From assembly GCF_004323595.1 (NCBI RefSeq), contig NZ_AP019373.1, positions 2,108,001 through 2,172,000 on the forward strand: DNA of 64,000 bases, in the 5' to 3' direction. A program made the position numbers and the translations under genes. Shown piece by piece: positions 54,059 through 63,393 of the stretch; within the stretch, counting starts at the first letter, position 1; each line of letters opens with the position of its first letter. The notes below the pieces were generated by a model. It had not been told where the DNA came from. It did no database searches and saw only the letters and a program-made list of their open reading frames with translations. Origin of the DNA: Sulfuricystis thermophila (GTDB lineage: Bacteria; Pseudomonadota; Gammaproteobacteria; Burkholderiales; Rhodocyclaceae).

Positions 54059-54688
54059 ATGCCTGAAAGCAATGTCACCAACATCCTCGTCGTCGGCATC
54101 GGCGGCCAGGGCGTCATGACCGCCACGGAGATCCTCGCCGAGGCCGCGATCGCGCTTGGCCACGATGTCAAGAAAACCGAAGTCGCCGGCATGGCGCAGC
54201 GCGGCGGGGTGGTCTCCTCGCATCTTAGGTTCGGCCCCAAGGTGCTCTCGCCGCAGATCATGCCGGGCACGGCCGATCTCTTGGTCGCCTTCGAAGCCGC
54301 CGAGGGCTTGCGCTGGTGCCACTATCTCAAACCCGGCGGCCTGGTGCTCCTCAACACCGCACACATCGTGCCGCCGGTGGTCGACATCGGCCTCTACGAG
54401 TATCCGGCCGATCCGATCGCCGAGATTCGCGCCAAGGGTTACCGCGTGCATGCCTTCGATGCGATGAAGATCGCGCTGGAACTGGGCGATGTGCGGCTCG
54501 GCAACACGGTGATGCTCGGCGCAATGGCCGATCATCTGCCCTTCCCGGCCGAGGTGTTGCTGGAAGCGATCGTCAAGCGCTTCCGTGCCAGAAAACCGCA
54601 GATGGTCGAACTCAACCAGAGGGCCTTCGAGGCCGGCCGGGCGGCGGAAAAGGCCGCCGCTCACCAGAAAGCAGAGGCGATTGCGTGA
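54059..54688 (+). CDS. iorB: Indolepyruvate-type ferredoxin oxidoreductase, beta subunit
   Basis: A 209-residue partner of IorA, of the gamma-domain fold. NILVVGIGGQGVMTATEILA is the start of the domain; KKTEVAGMAQRGGVVSSHLR and VNTVMLGAMADHLPFP-like segments follow (here GNTVMLGAMADHLPFP). It begins nine bases after iorA and its stop overlaps the GTG start of the MNT gene, extending the operon into the toxin-antitoxin-like pair and folD. Confidence 0.93.
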   Translation: MPESNVTNILVVGIGGQGVMTATEILAEAAIALGHDVKKTEVAGMAQRGGVVSSHLRFGPKVLSPQIMPGTADLLVAFEAAEGLRWCHYLKPGGLVLLNTAHIVPPVVDIGLYEYPADPIAEIRAKGYRVHAFDAMKIALELGDVRLGNTVMLGAMADHLPFPAEVLLEAIVKRFRARKPQMVELNQRAFEAGRAAEKAAAHQKAEAIA

Positions 54689-54999
54689 CGACGGATTTGC
54701 AACGGGCGATCGATTGCCTTGCCACCGCATTGCCCGTCGGCAGCAAGGTGATCTTGTTCGGCTCGGCAGCCGAGAACCGCGCGCGTGCCGACAGCGACCT
54801 CGATCTGTTCGTCATCGAACCCGAGGTCGCCAATCGCAGCGAGGAAGCGGCCCGTCTCGCGGCATTGCTCGGCCGCCAGCTGATCGCCGCCGATGTCGTG
54901 GTTCAGGATGCGGCCACCTTCGACAAGCAGCGAAGGATTCCCAACACACTCGCATGGCATGTCGCGAGGCGAGGCATCGCCTATGGAATCGAGCATTGA
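54685..54999 (+). CDS. MNT-type nucleotidyltransferase (MntA-like antitoxin candidate), GTG start
   Basis: A 104-residue minimal nucleotidyltransferase starting at GTG 54685, which overlaps the iorB stop. The motif GS-x10-DxD is exact: Gly26, Ser27, then Asp38 and Asp40 (VILFGSAAENRARADSDLDL). In studied MNT/HEPN modules this enzyme AMPylates and silences the HEPN toxin. The HEPN gene overlaps its end by 17 bases. Being GTG-started and small, it is easily missed. Pairing is strong evidence of a module; activity is not shown. Confidence 0.85.
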   Translation: MTTDLQRAIDCLATALPVGSKVILFGSAAENRARADSDLDLFVIEPEVANRSEEAARLAALLGRQLIAADVVVQDAATFDKQRRIPNTLAWHVARRGIAYGIEH

Positions 55000-55387
55000 C
55001 TTTGCGCGACTGTTACTCGACAAGGCCCGCGATGATGCCTACGTCGTCGTTCGGCTGTGCGACGACCCTGCTGCCCCCGACTGGGTGATCGGTTTCCATG
55101 CCGAACAGGCTGTGGAAAAAGCGATGAAAGCCATGCTCGCCAGCCGCGAGATCGAATACCCGCGCACTCACAACATCGCGATGCTCATCGAACTGCTACG
55201 GCAAAATACATTGCCAGTGCCACCCGAGGCAGACGAGCTGCCACGTCTCGTCCCTTTTGGCGTCGCTCTCCGTTACGACGACGCAGCAGGCGAAGAGAAC
55301 TTCCCATTGGATCGCACATGGGCAAGACGCATGGTTTCGGCTACGATTGCCTGGGTTGAACGACAACTCGACAAAGGAATGACATGA
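54983..55387 (+). CDS. HEPN-domain protein (toxin candidate)
   Basis: A 134-residue HEPN-domain protein starting at ATG 54983. [20 protein letters not shown] and [17 protein letters not shown] form the HEPN helices. The classic HepT catalytic pattern RxxxxH in an RN.LAH.Y context is not present; only RTH is seen, so it may be a different HEPN subgroup with weak or no RNase activity. It overlaps both the MNT gene (17 bases) and folD (four bases). It sits within a housekeeping operon, which is unusual for a mobile toxin module. Confidence 0.82.
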   Translation: MESSIDFARLLLDKARDDAYVVVRLCDDPAAPDWVIGFHAEQAVEKAMKAMLASREIEYPRTHNIAMLIELLRQNTLPVPPEADELPRLVPFGVALRYDDAAGEENFPLDRTWARRMVSATIAWVERQLDKGMT

Positions 55388-56238
55388 CCGCCAAAATCAT
55401 CGACGGCAATGCACTGGCACAAGCCGTGCGCGCCGAATTGGCCGAGAAGGCCGCGGCACTCAAAGCCACCCAGGGGATCACGCCCTGTCTCGCCGTGATC
55501 CTCGTTGGCGAGGATCCGGCTTCCCAGGTGTATGTCCGCAACAAGGTCGCCGCCTGCGAGAAGGCCGGCTTTCGCTCGATCCGCGAGACCTACCCGGCCA
55601 ACGTCGAACCGGCGGTGGTGCTCGGCAAGATCGCCGAGTTGAACGCCGATCCGACGGTGCATGGCATCCTCGTCCAGCTGCCGCTGCCCAAGCACTTCGA
55701 CACCGACGCGGTGCTCGAAGCGATCTTGCCCGAGAAGGACGTCGACGGCTTTCATGCCGAGAACGTCGGCGCGCTGATGCAGGGCACGCCGCGCTTCATC
55801 CCCTGCACGCCCTATGGCGTGATGAAGATGCTCGAGTCCGCGAACGTGCCCCTGAAGGGCGCCGAGGCGGTGATCGTCGGCCGCTCCAACATCGTCGGCA
55901 AGCCGATGGCGATGCTGCTGCTGCAACGAGACAGCACCGTGACCATCTGCCATTCGCGCACCCAGGACCTGACTTTTCACACCAAGCGCGCCGACATCCT
56001 CGTCGCCGCGGTGGGCCGCGCGAAGATGATCAGCGGCGAGATGATCAAGCCGGGCGCGACGGTGATCGACGTCGGCATCAACCGCCTGCCGGACGGGAAG
56101 CTGTGTGGCGACGTCGATTTCGCATCGGCCAAGGAAGTGGCCGGCGCGATCACGCCGGTGCCCGGCGGCGTCGGGCCGATGACGATCACCATGTTGCTCG
56201 CCAATACCCTAGCAGCGGCGGAAAGGACATTGAAATGA
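55384..56238 (+). CDS. folD: Bifunctional methylenetetrahydrofolate dehydrogenase/cyclohydrolase
   Basis: Interconverts methylene- and formyl-tetrahydrofolate, supplying C1 units for purines. 284 residues, normal. [20 protein letters not shown] with the catalytic Tyr-x3-Lys, [25 protein letters not shown] and the NADP-binding [15 protein letters not shown] with CHSRT are all present. The stop overlaps the purE start. The order folD-purE-purK makes a coherent purine/C1 block behind the MNT/HEPN pair. Confidence 0.97.
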   Translation: MTAKIIDGNALAQAVRAELAEKAAALKATQGITPCLAVILVGEDPASQVYVRNKVAACEKAGFRSIRETYPANVEPAVVLGKIAELNADPTVHGILVQLPLPKHFDTDAVLEAILPEKDVDGFHAENVGALMQGTPRFIPCTPYGVMKMLESANVPLKGAEAVIVGRSNIVGKPMAMLLLQRDSTVTICHSRTQDLTFHTKRADILVAAVGRAKMISGEMIKPGATVIDVGINRLPDGKLCGDVDFASAKEVAGAITPVPGGVGPMTITMLLANTLAAAERTLK

Positions 56239-56732
56239 CCCATCCCCTCGTCGGCATCGTCATGGGTTCGGATTCCGACTGGCCGGTGATGCAAGCCGCA
56301 GCGCAGCTGCTGGATGAATTCGGCGTCGCTTACGAGGCGAAGGTCGTCTCGGCGCATCGCACCCCAGATCTCCTTTTCGACTACGCGGCCAGCGCTTACG
56401 ATCGCGGCCTGAAAGCGATCATCGCCGGCGCCGGCGGCGCGGCCCATCTGCCGGGTATGCTCGCCGCCAAGACCATCGTTCCTATCTTGGGCGTGCCAGT
56501 GCCCTCGAAGCACCTCAACGGCCTCGACTCGCTGCTCTCCATCGTGCAGATGCCCAAGGGCGTGCCGGTAGCGACCTTTGCGATCGGCGAGGCCGGTGCA
56601 GCCAACGCGGCACTGACGGCGATCGCGATTCTCGCCACGGCGGACGATACGGTCGGCAAAGAACTGGCGAAGCAGCTCACCGCCTTCCGCACCCAGCTGC
56701 GCGAGAAGGTGCTGGCGATGAAGCTGGGATAA
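56235..56732 (+). CDS. purE: N5-carboxyaminoimidazole ribonucleotide mutase
   Basis: Moves the carboxyl group of N5-CAIR to C4 in purine synthesis. 165 residues. [20 protein letters not shown] is the substrate loop, [15 protein letters not shown] carries the catalytic His, and [17 protein letters not shown] and GVPVPSKHL follow. It is class I PurE and needs PurK, which is next. The start overlaps the folD stop. Confidence 0.97.
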   Translation: MTHPLVGIVMGSDSDWPVMQAAAQLLDEFGVAYEAKVVSAHRTPDLLFDYAASAYDRGLKAIIAGAGGAAHLPGMLAAKTIVPILGVPVPSKHLNGLDSLLSIVQMPKGVPVATFAIGEAGAANAALTAIAILATADDTVGKELAKQLTAFRTQLREKVLAMKLG

Positions 56733-56743
56733 ATCTGGTAACG

Positions 56744-57898
56744 ATGACCGCGATTCTTCCTCCCGCCACGCTCGGCATGCTCGGCGGCGGCCAGCTCGGC
56801 CGCTTCTTCGTGATCGCCGCGCACGAAATGGGCTACCGCGTCGTCGTGCTCGATCCCGACCCGGCTAGCCCCGCGGGCAAGATCGCCGACCTCCACATCG
56901 CCGCGGCCTACGACGACGCGGACGCGCTGGAGCGCCTGGCCGGCCAGTGTGCAGCGGTGACCACCGAGTTCGAGAACGTGCCAGCCGACACCCTTGCCTA
57001 CCTCGCCAAATTCGTCACCGTGCGGCCATCGGCCGAGGCCGTGGCCATCTGCCAGAACCGCAGCGCGGAAAAAGCCTTTCTCAAACGGCATGGCTTCCCG
57101 CATGCGCCTTACGCCGACATCACGAGCGAGGATGATCTCAGGAATGCCAACGCCGGTCTCTTCCCAGGCATCCTGAAAGTGTCCCGTTTCGGCTACGACG
57201 GCAAGGGCCAGGCGCGCGTGGATTCGCGCGAGGAAGCCATCGCCGCCTGGGCGAGCTTCCGCCGCGAGCCGTGCGTGCTCGAGCAGCAACTGAAGCTCGA
57301 CTATGAAGTTTCGGTGGTGCTCGCGCGCGACGAGGCGGGGCGCGTCAAGTGTTTCCCGACCGTCGAAAACCGCCACAGAAAGGGCATCCTCGACGTCTCG
57401 ATCGCGCCGGCGCGCACCTCGGGCTGCCTGGCCGGCAACGCAGAAGAGATCGCCGAGGGCATCGCGCAAAAGATGGACTACGTCGGCACGCTCGGCGTCG
57501 AATTCTTCGTCGTCCATGGCCAGCTCTATGTCAACGAAATGGCGCCACGCCCGCACAATTCGGGCCACTACACGCTCGATGCCTGTGTGACCAACCAGTT
57601 CGAGCAACAGCTGCGCGCGCTCTGCGGCCTGCCGCTCGCCGATCCGCGCCAGCACTCGGCCGCCGTCATGGTCAATCTGCTCGGCGACATCTGGTACCGT
57701 GAGGACCCGCATCACGCCAAGGAGCCGGACTGGTCGCAGCTGCTCGCCATCCCGAATCTCAAACTGCATCTCTACGGCAAACACCATCCGCGCCCGGGGC
57801 GCAAGATGGGGCATTTCACCGTGATCGGCAATGACGCAGCAGTCGTGCAAAAGTCGGCGCTGGCGGCGCGGCACGCGATGGGGATCGGCGATGACTGA
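56744..57898 (+). CDS. purK: N5-carboxyaminoimidazole ribonucleotide synthase
   Basis: ATP-grasp ligase forming N5-CAIR from AIR, bicarbonate and ATP. 384 residues. LGMLGGGQLGRFFVIAAHEM is the N-terminal domain; KVSRFGYDGKGQARV is the ATP-grasp glycine-rich loop and NEMAPRPHNSGHYTLDAC closes the active site. The final residues (AVVQKSALAARHAMGIGDD) come from a dispersed-repeat copy, so the C-terminal tail is not native to the family. The gene overlaps the following Sua5-type gene by eight bases. Confidence 0.96.
   Translation: MTAILPPATLGMLGGGQLGRFFVIAAHEMGYRVVVLDPDPASPAGKIADLHIAAAYDDADALERLAGQCAAVTTEFENVPADTLAYLAKFVTVRPSAEAVAICQNRSAEKAFLKRHGFPHAPYADITSEDDLRNANAGLFPGILKVSRFGYDGKGQARVDSREEAIAAWASFRREPCVLEQQLKLDYEVSVVLARDEAGRVKCFPTVENRHRKGILDVSIAPARTSGCLAGNAEEIAEGIAQKMDYVGTLGVEFFVVHGQLYVNEMAPRPHNSGHYTLDACVTNQFEQQLRALCGLPLADPRQHSAAVMVNLLGDIWYREDPHHAKEPDWSQLLAIPNLKLHLYGKHHPRPGRKMGHFTVIGNDAAVVQKSALAARHAMGIGDD
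57849..57874 (+). repeat. Dispersed mini-repeat copy forming the purK tail
   Basis: AAAAGTCGGCGCTGGCGGCG then CGGCAC, sense orientation, read KSALAARH, the same frame as in the beta subunit gene at 34392. Confidence 0.88.
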
Positions 57899-58856
57899 AG
57901 CGCACCCGGACATCCAGCGCGCCGTCGAGTTGCTCAAGGCCGGCGAGCTGGTCGCCTTTCCGACCGAGACCGTCTATGGCCTCGGCGCCGATGCGATGAA
58001 TCCCGCCGCGGTGGCGAAGATCTTCGCCGTCAAGGGCCGGCCCGCCGACCATCCGTTGATCGTGCATATTCCGGATGCATCACAGCTGGATCGCTGGGCG
58101 CGCGAGATCTCGCCGGCGGCGCGCGCGGTGGCAGAAAAGTTCTGGCCCGGCCCGCTGACATTGATCCTCAAGCGTCATCCCGACGTGCCCGACTGTGTGA
58201 CCGGCGGCCAGGACACGGTGGGCCTGCGCGTGCCGAACCATCCGCTGGCGCTCGCACTGCTGCGCGCCTTCGGCGGCGGCATCGCCGCGCCGTCGGCCAA
58301 CAAATTCGGCCGCATCAGCCCGACCACTGCGCAGCACGTCCGCGACGATCTCGGCGATGCGGTGGCCATGATCCTCGATGGCGGGCCGTGCGCGGTCGGC
58401 ATCGAATCGACGATCGTCGACATGAGCAGCGAGCGCACCACGATCCTGCGCCCCGGCATGATCAGCGCCTTCGATATCGGCATCTTCCTCGGCCGCATGC
58501 CGGCGGAAAAGGGCAATGCCCATTCGGTGAAGACGCCGGGCTCGCACCTCGCCCATTACGCACCGCGCACGCCGCTCCTCTTGGTGCCCGACGACACGGT
58601 GGCGGTCGCGGTGCGCACCGCGCTGGGCAAAGGCGAGAAGATCGCCGTGCTCGCCCCTTATCCGGCGCCGATCGAACACCCGCTGATCGTCGCCTGGCAG
58701 GTGGCGCCGACCGATGCCACCGCCTATGCGCATGCGCTGTATGCTACGCTGCGCACCCTGGATGCGGCCGGCGCCGACCTGATCATCGTGCAGCGGCCGC
58801 CCTGGCCTGCCGTCATCGACCGGCTGATGCGCGCTTCGGCCGGCTCCGGCACATGA
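57891..58856 (+). CDS. L-threonylcarbamoyladenylate synthase (Sua5/YrdC type)
   Basis: Makes threonylcarbamoyl-AMP for the t6A37 modification of ANN-decoding tRNAs. 321 residues: N-terminal YrdC domain (AFPTETVYGLGADAMNP and RPADHPLIVHI), then SPTTAQHVRDDLGDA and GGPCAVGIESTIVD, plus the C-terminal Sua5 domain from about residue 215 (VKTPGSHLAHYAPRTPLLLV). This longer two-domain form is Sua5 rather than TsaC. It overlaps purK by eight bases. Confidence 0.93.
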   Translation: MTEAHPDIQRAVELLKAGELVAFPTETVYGLGADAMNPAAVAKIFAVKGRPADHPLIVHIPDASQLDRWAREISPAARAVAEKFWPGPLTLILKRHPDVPDCVTGGQDTVGLRVPNHPLALALLRAFGGGIAAPSANKFGRISPTTAQHVRDDLGDAVAMILDGGPCAVGIESTIVDMSSERTTILRPGMISAFDIGIFLGRMPAEKGNAHSVKTPGSHLAHYAPRTPLLLVPDDTVAVAVRTALGKGEKIAVLAPYPAPIEHPLIVAWQVAPTDATAYAHALYATLRTLDAAGADLIIVQRPPWPAVIDRLMRASAGSGT

Positions 58857-58878
58857 CCCTCAAGGAGGAAAGCAGATC

Positions 58879-59496
58879 ATGAGCAAGATCGAAAAAGAAG
58901 CTCCCGTCCATCACCCGTTGCCCACGGTGAAGGCCCCGCCGGGCACCGGCTTTTCCGAGCCCTCCACCTTCACGCCCGTGCGGGCCGACTCGCCGGCGAT
59001 GTCCGTGATGACCGACCTGAAACAGGTCTCCGCGGCGACGATCGGCCCCGACGTGCCGCTTTCCGTGGCGACCCAAACGATGATCTCGCGCGGCGTGCGC
59101 CTGCTGCTGGTGGTGAATCGCGACGACGAGGTGCTCGGCGTGATCACCGCGCGCGACACCACTGGCGAGCGGCCGATCCAGATGGTGCAGAAACTCGGCG
59201 GCAAGTTCGGTGACCTATTGGTCAGGGATCTGATGTGTCCGCGCGAGGACATCGATCTGATCATGCTCAGCGACGTTCTGAAAGCCAAGGTCAGCGACGT
59301 GATCGACACCCTGCAGGCGTTGAAGCGCCAGCATGCGCTGGTCGGCGAGCGCGATCCGCTCACCGGCCGGATGCGCATCCGCGGCATCTTCTCGGCCACG
59401 CAGATCGGCCGCCAGCTCGGCGCCCCCATCCAGACCTTCGATGTCGCCTCGACGTTCACCGAGATCGAAGGCTATCTCGCGCGGGACAACAGCTGA
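58879..59496 (+). CDS. CBS-domain protein
   Basis: A 205-residue protein with two CBS motifs (about residues 53-110 and 115-190: VSAATIGPDVPLSVATQTMI with GVRLLLVVNRDDEVLGVITA, then RDLMCPREDIDLIMLSDVLK and RQHALVGERDP). CBS pairs bind adenosyl ligands and often regulate a partner. The first 50 residues are Pro-rich and probably flexible. It has a strong Shine-Dalgarno sequence (AAGGAGGAAAGC) and is followed by the methyltransferase gene in another frame. The ligand is unknown. Confidence 0.85.
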   Translation: MSKIEKEAPVHHPLPTVKAPPGTGFSEPSTFTPVRADSPAMSVMTDLKQVSAATIGPDVPLSVATQTMISRGVRLLLVVNRDDEVLGVITARDTTGERPIQMVQKLGGKFGDLLVRDLMCPREDIDLIMLSDVLKAKVSDVIDTLQALKRQHALVGERDPLTGRMRIRGIFSATQIGRQLGAPIQTFDVASTFTEIEGYLARDNS

Positions 59497-60422
59497 ATCT
59501 GAGTCTCGAACTGGCGCTGGAGTGGCACAGCGCCTTGGCCGTTCATCGGGATCGGCATTGGTTCGCCGGTGTCGACCCGCTGGAAACCGACCTACCCGCC
59601 GGTTTCGCTACGGCAATCGCGAAACTCGGCGCTGGCGAGACGGCATGCTGGCCCATCGCCACCCCCAGCGGCACACTCGAAGCACGCGTGCTTGCCCGTG
59701 ATGATGGGCCGGCGGATGGTTATCTCGCCGTGCTCGCCGCGCTCAAGCAGGGCATCGGCCGGCAGGCAGAGCTCGCGCCCCTCGAAGCGCTCACCGAACC
59801 CTACCCGCGGCCGCACGAGGACGATGCCGCCTTCTACGCCCCGCCGCGCCTCGTCGATCACCTCGATGCCACGGCGCTGAATGAATGGCGCACCTTCACC
59901 GGCCGTTTCGTGCGCGACGGCATGGCCGTGCTCGATCTGATGGCCAGTCACGACTCGCATCTGCCGGCTGAAGTCCGGCCGGCGCGCGTCGTCGGCCTGG
60001 GCATGAACGCCGTCGAACTCGGACACAACCCGAGGCTCACGGAAAGCATCGTCCATGACCTCAACGCCAAGCCGACGCTTCCCTTCGCCGCCCGGGAATT
60101 CGACCTCGTACTCTGCGCGCTGTCGATCGAATATCTCGCCCGCCCGGAAGCCGTGCTGCGCGAAGCGCGTCGCGTGCTCAAGCCCGGAGGCCGCTGCGTG
60201 GTGAGTTTCTCGGAGCGCTGGTTTCCGCCCAAGGCCGTCGAGCCCTGGCCGAAGCTGCATCCCTTCGCACGCGTCGCCTGGGTGCTGCGCCATCTGCAGC
60301 GCGCCGGCTTCACTGCTTTGCACACCGAATCGCTGCGCGGTCTACCGCGCCCGGCCGATGACAAATACATCGCGCAGACGAAATTTTCCGATCCGCTCTA
60401 TGCGGTGTGGGGCACGGCCTGA
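59493..60422 (+). CDS. Class I SAM-dependent methyltransferase-like protein
   Basis: About 309 residues with a Rossmann methyltransferase core in the second half: VLDLMASHDSHLPAEVRPAR, then VVGLGMNAVELGHNPRLTES and EFDLVLCALSIEYLARPEAV and LREARRVLKPGGRCVVSFSE, as in type 11 domains. SAM-binding is weakly typical (DLMAS in place of DLGCG). No ATG, GTG or good Shine-Dalgarno sequence opens the frame: candidates are CTG at 59493 or TTG at 59535, so the start is uncertain. A dispersed-repeat copy encodes KLGAGETAC near residue 45. The stop codon meets that of the convergent gene. Confidence 0.72.
   Translation: MNLSLELALEWHSALAVHRDRHWFAGVDPLETDLPAGFATAIAKLGAGETACWPIATPSGTLEARVLARDDGPADGYLAVLAALKQGIGRQAELAPLEALTEPYPRPHEDDAAFYAPPRLVDHLDATALNEWRTFTGRFVRDGMAVLDLMASHDSHLPAEVRPARVVGLGMNAVELGHNPRLTESIVHDLNAKPTLPFAAREFDLVLCALSIEYLARPEAVLREARRVLKPGGRCVVSFSERWFPPKAVEPWPKLHPFARVAWVLRHLQRAGFTALHTESLRGLPRPADDKYIAQTKFSDPLYAVWGTA
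59622..59646 (+). repeat. Dispersed mini-repeat copy in the methyltransferase gene
   Basis: AAACTCGGCGCTGGCGAGAC and GGCAT, sense orientation, translated LGAGETA; slightly diverged. Confidence 0.75.
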
Positions 60423-60431
60423 TCAGGCCGT
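60414..60431. other. 18-bp perfect palindrome joining two convergent stop codons
   Basis: ACGGCCTGATCAGGCCGT is its own complement. The methyltransferase TGA (60420-60422) and the cbbO-like TGA (60425-60423) abut, and both genes end in the same codons. It could act as a small bidirectional end or simply be chance. Confidence 0.7.
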
Positions 60432-62486
60432 CAGCTTGCGGTAGATGTCGGCGACCTTGAGCGGCAGTTTCTTCACGTCGTCGAGCACCGTGTAGGCGGC
60501 CGGACCCATCATGTGCTTCAGATAGTCGGCCCCCTGGCGGTCGATGGTGATGCAGTAACTCCGGATGCCCTGCTCGCGCGCTTCCTGCAGCGCGCGGCGT
60601 GTGTCTTCGATGCCATAGGTGCCGCGATATTCGTCGCCGAAATCGTCGGGGCGGCCATCCGAGAGCGTCACCAGGAGCTTGTGGCGTGCCGGCTGTGCGG
60701 CGAGCAGGCGCGTCAGATGGCGGATCGCCACGCCCATACGCGTGTAATCCTTGGCTTCGATGCCGTCGATGCGCGCGCGCACTGACTCGTCGTAACGATC
60801 GGCGAAATCCTTGATGCGATAGATGTCGCAGCGCGTGCGCGTCCAGCCCGAGAAGCCGTAGATCGCATAGGCATCGCCGAGCTTCTCCAGCGCCTCGCAG
60901 AGCATCACCAGCGCTTCGCGCTCGGCGTCATTGACCCAGCCCTTGGTCGAGCCGCTCATGTCGATCATGAACAGCGCCGCCAGACTGCGCTCGTTCCTGA
61001 CGCGCCGGGAAAACAGGCGTGTGGAAGGTTCGGCGCCGCTCTTCCGGTCATTGACCGCCTCGATCAGCGCATCGAGGTCGATCTCCTCGCCCTCCACCTG
61101 ACGGCCGAGCATGCGATCTTCCCCGCGCACCGCTTCGAAACGGCGCTTCAGCTGCGCAATGAAATGCGCATAACGCTGGCGCGTCTCGCGCACGAAGGCG
61201 CCATCACCGGGTTTGACGTCGCTGACATAGACATGGCACCAGCCGCGCCGGTAGGCGTTGCGATGGTAATCCCACTCGTCATAGCGATGATCGGGCTCAC
61301 GGCTATTCACCATTTCCCGCGCGCCCTCTTTCGGCCGATCGTCGGGCGTCCACGGTGCCTCCCCGGCGGGTGAGAGCGCCTCGGGCGGCACCTGGCCGAG
61401 ATCCTGCAGGAGCGACTGCACCGCCGTGCGCGCCGCCTCCGGCAACTGCACGGCCTGGCCATCGATGCGCACTTCCAGCTCACCCGTCGCGGTGTTCACC
61501 TCGGCCGTGAATTCGCGGCCATCCGCCTCGCGCTTGCCCGCCGCACCCCTCAAGGCGCCGAGCGCTTTTTTCAGTGTCTCGGTGTCGCGCGCGATGCGCT
61601 CACTGCGCACGCGCCAGGCGATCCCCGGTTCCAGCCGGGCAATGAAAGTCGGCGCTGGCGGAACGGCACCCGCCGCCATCAAACGGGATAACCAGTCGAG
61701 CGAGACGCGCACGTCGGCGTTTTCCCCCTGCAGATCGGCAAGCGCCGGATGCAAGGCTTCCGGCCAGGGCTCGCGCAACTCGGCGAGCAACGCCCCCAGA
61801 CCCGGCAGATCGCGTGCGACGCAGGCTTCCAGCCGCACCGCTTCGAGATGCGCCAGCCAGGCGAGCGCCTGCTCGCGCTCAGGCCACTGTGATAGCGCCG
61901 CCTCCAGATCGACGTCGAAGGTGCCATAGCGCGTCTGCGCCCACAGCTGTACCGCGAGTCCCTGATAGACGCGGCGGTTGTCCTCGGCATTGGCAAAGCG
62001 GGCAATGCGTTCGGGCAGGAAGATCGTCTCGGTGTCGGTCCACGGATAGCTGCCGCTCTTGAGCGCCAGCGGCCGGCCGGAGAGCCCCAGCACGAACCGC
62101 GACAAGCGGGGTTCGACCTCGGCGAACTTCGCCGGCAGCCGGCCTTCGCGGGCAGCGAGGAAAGCCTCGACGTCGCGCAGAGTCTCGATCGCCGGACGCA
62201 ACCCCTGCTTGTCGAACACGTCGAGCCCTGCGATCACCCAGGCCTCGAAATCCTTTTCGCTGAAGCGTCCGAGCATTTCGGGCGCCAAGGTGGCGATCAG
62301 ATAGGCGAGCTCGGTATTGGTCTTCGCCGCGCCGCGCGCGACGCGCAGCACGAACTCCTGCTGCTGGCGCGGCAGCGCTTCGAGCATCGCCGCGAGCCGT
62401 TCGATCGAGCGGTGCGACGGCGAAGCGAACAGAAAGGCGTCGAGCAGTTCCTCGAGCTCGTGGGCGAACAGCTTTCTTGCGCTCAA
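60423..62486 (-). CDS. Second CbbO/NorD-like VWA protein
   Basis: A 687-residue VWA-domain partner of a MoxR-type ATPase. The C-terminal VWA domain has MIDAS motif [11 protein letters not shown] (DxSxS intact) and [12 protein letters not shown]. The first half is helical. It is shorter than the cbbO at 7594-9933. In the middle a dispersed-repeat copy encodes [10 protein letters not shown] (residues about 272-281). It is coupled to the upstream ATPase gene by an ATGA overlap. Proteins of this type serve RuBisCO (CbbO) or nitric oxide reductase (NorD); neither a RuBisCO nor norCB gene is adjacent, so the client is unknown. Confidence 0.82.
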   Translation of the reverse strand: MSARKLFAHELEELLDAFLFASPSHRSIERLAAMLEALPRQQQEFVLRVARGAAKTNTELAYLIATLAPEMLGRFSEKDFEAWVIAGLDVFDKQGLRPAIETLRDVEAFLAAREGRLPAKFAEVEPRLSRFVLGLSGRPLALKSGSYPWTDTETIFLPERIARFANAEDNRRVYQGLAVQLWAQTRYGTFDVDLEAALSQWPEREQALAWLAHLEAVRLEACVARDLPGLGALLAELREPWPEALHPALADLQGENADVRVSLDWLSRLMAAGAVPPAPTFIARLEPGIAWRVRSERIARDTETLKKALGALRGAAGKREADGREFTAEVNTATGELEVRIDGQAVQLPEAARTAVQSLLQDLGQVPPEALSPAGEAPWTPDDRPKEGAREMVNSREPDHRYDEWDYHRNAYRRGWCHVYVSDVKPGDGAFVRETRQRYAHFIAQLKRRFEAVRGEDRMLGRQVEGEEIDLDALIEAVNDRKSGAEPSTRLFSRRVRNERSLAALFMIDMSGSTKGWVNDAEREALVMLCEALEKLGDAYAIYGFSGWTRTRCDIYRIKDFADRYDESVRARIDGIEAKDYTRMGVAIRHLTRLLAAQPARHKLLVTLSDGRPDDFGDEYRGTYGIEDTRRALQEAREQGIRSYCITIDRQGADYLKHMMGPAAYTVLDDVKKLPLKVADIYRKLTA
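61644..61671 (+). repeat. Dispersed mini-repeat copy in the second cbbO-like gene
   Basis: GAAAGTCGGCGCTGGCGGAA then CGGCACCC, antisense to the gene, read GAVPPAPTF. Confidence 0.9.
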
Positions 62487-63304
62487 AACACCGCCCGCAC
62501 CAGATCGTCGAGAGTCTGCGTCATGTCCGGATCGTCGGAGAGCGCCCGCGCCACGGCCGCCCGCGCGGCGGCGGCGGGCGCCATGCCGGCGTCGATCAAC
62601 TGTGCGGCATGCACCAAAAGCCGCGTGCTGGCGCCCTCGTCCAATCCCGCGCCCTTGAGGTTGCGGGTGAGCTGCCCGAGCTTGACGAGCCGTTGCGCCG
62701 TCGCCTCATCGACGCCGCCTTCGCTGGCGACGATACGCGCTTCGATCTCGGCGGCCGGATAGTCGAATTCGAGCGCGACGAAGCGCTGGCGCGTCGAGGG
62801 CTTGATCTCCTTGAGCACGCTCTGATAGCCCGGGTTGTAGGAAATCACCAGCATGAATTCCGGCGGCGCCGGAATCAGCTCACCCCGTTTATCGACCGCC
62901 AGCGCGCGGCGCGAATCGGCGAGCGGATGGATCACCACGGTGGTGTCCTTCCTCGCCTCGACGATCTCGTCGAGATAGCAGATCGCGCCGGCGCGCACCG
63001 CGGCGGTCAAGGGGCCGTCGAGCCACACCGTCTCGTCGCCGACGATCAGATAGCGGCCGACCAGATCGGCGGTGGTCAAATCGTCGTGACAGGCCACGGT
63101 GACGAGCGGGCGACCGAGCTTCCAGGCCATGTATTCGACGAAACGCGTCTTGCCGCAGCCGGTCGGGCCTTTCAAGAGCACCGGCAGGCGCTTTTGCGCC
63201 GCGGCCTGGAAGATCGCGATCTCGTCGCCGACGGGTTGGTAATAGGGTTCGGTGGGCAGCCGTTCGAGTTCGGGCGTGATGATGCGCAAATGTCTGGGAG
63301 TCAT
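62483..63304 (-). CDS. Second CbbQ/NorQ-like AAA+ ATPase
   Basis: A 273-residue MoxR-type ATPase. Walker A GPTGCGKT is at residues 46-53, Walker B is [12 protein letters not shown], and [12 protein letters not shown] and STRLLVHAA are conserved with the cbbQ of this window. It has a longer N-terminus ([16 protein letters not shown]). It forms a two-gene unit with the VWA gene that follows, overlapping by four bases. It may activate a second RuBisCO elsewhere in the genome or a nitric oxide reductase; I cannot decide from this window. Confidence 0.85.
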   Translation of the reverse strand: MTPRHLRIITPELERLPTEPYYQPVGDEIAIFQAAAQKRLPVLLKGPTGCGKTRFVEYMAWKLGRPLVTVACHDDLTTADLVGRYLIVGDETVWLDGPLTAAVRAGAICYLDEIVEARKDTTVVIHPLADSRRALAVDKRGELIPAPPEFMLVISYNPGYQSVLKEIKPSTRQRFVALEFDYPAAEIEARIVASEGGVDEATAQRLVKLGQLTRNLKGAGLDEGASTRLLVHAAQLIDAGMAPAAAARAAVARALSDDPDMTQTLDDLVRAVF

Positions 63305-63393
63305 CTGGAAACGAAACGTCGCGGAAGGAGCGGCGCAGTCTCCAACATCTTAGCGGTGGCGTCAAATACCCGTGGGCACACCGTGGTCGCGCG

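Noticed and set aside
59512-59534. Possible extra repeat copy (GAACTGGCGCTGGAGTGGCAC)
   Set aside because: Several mismatches in the core, next to a genuine copy at 59622; too diverged to count.
60423-63304. Calling the second pair norQ/norD
   Set aside because: Motifs of CbbQ and NorQ overlap strongly and there is no norCB here; I left the client open.
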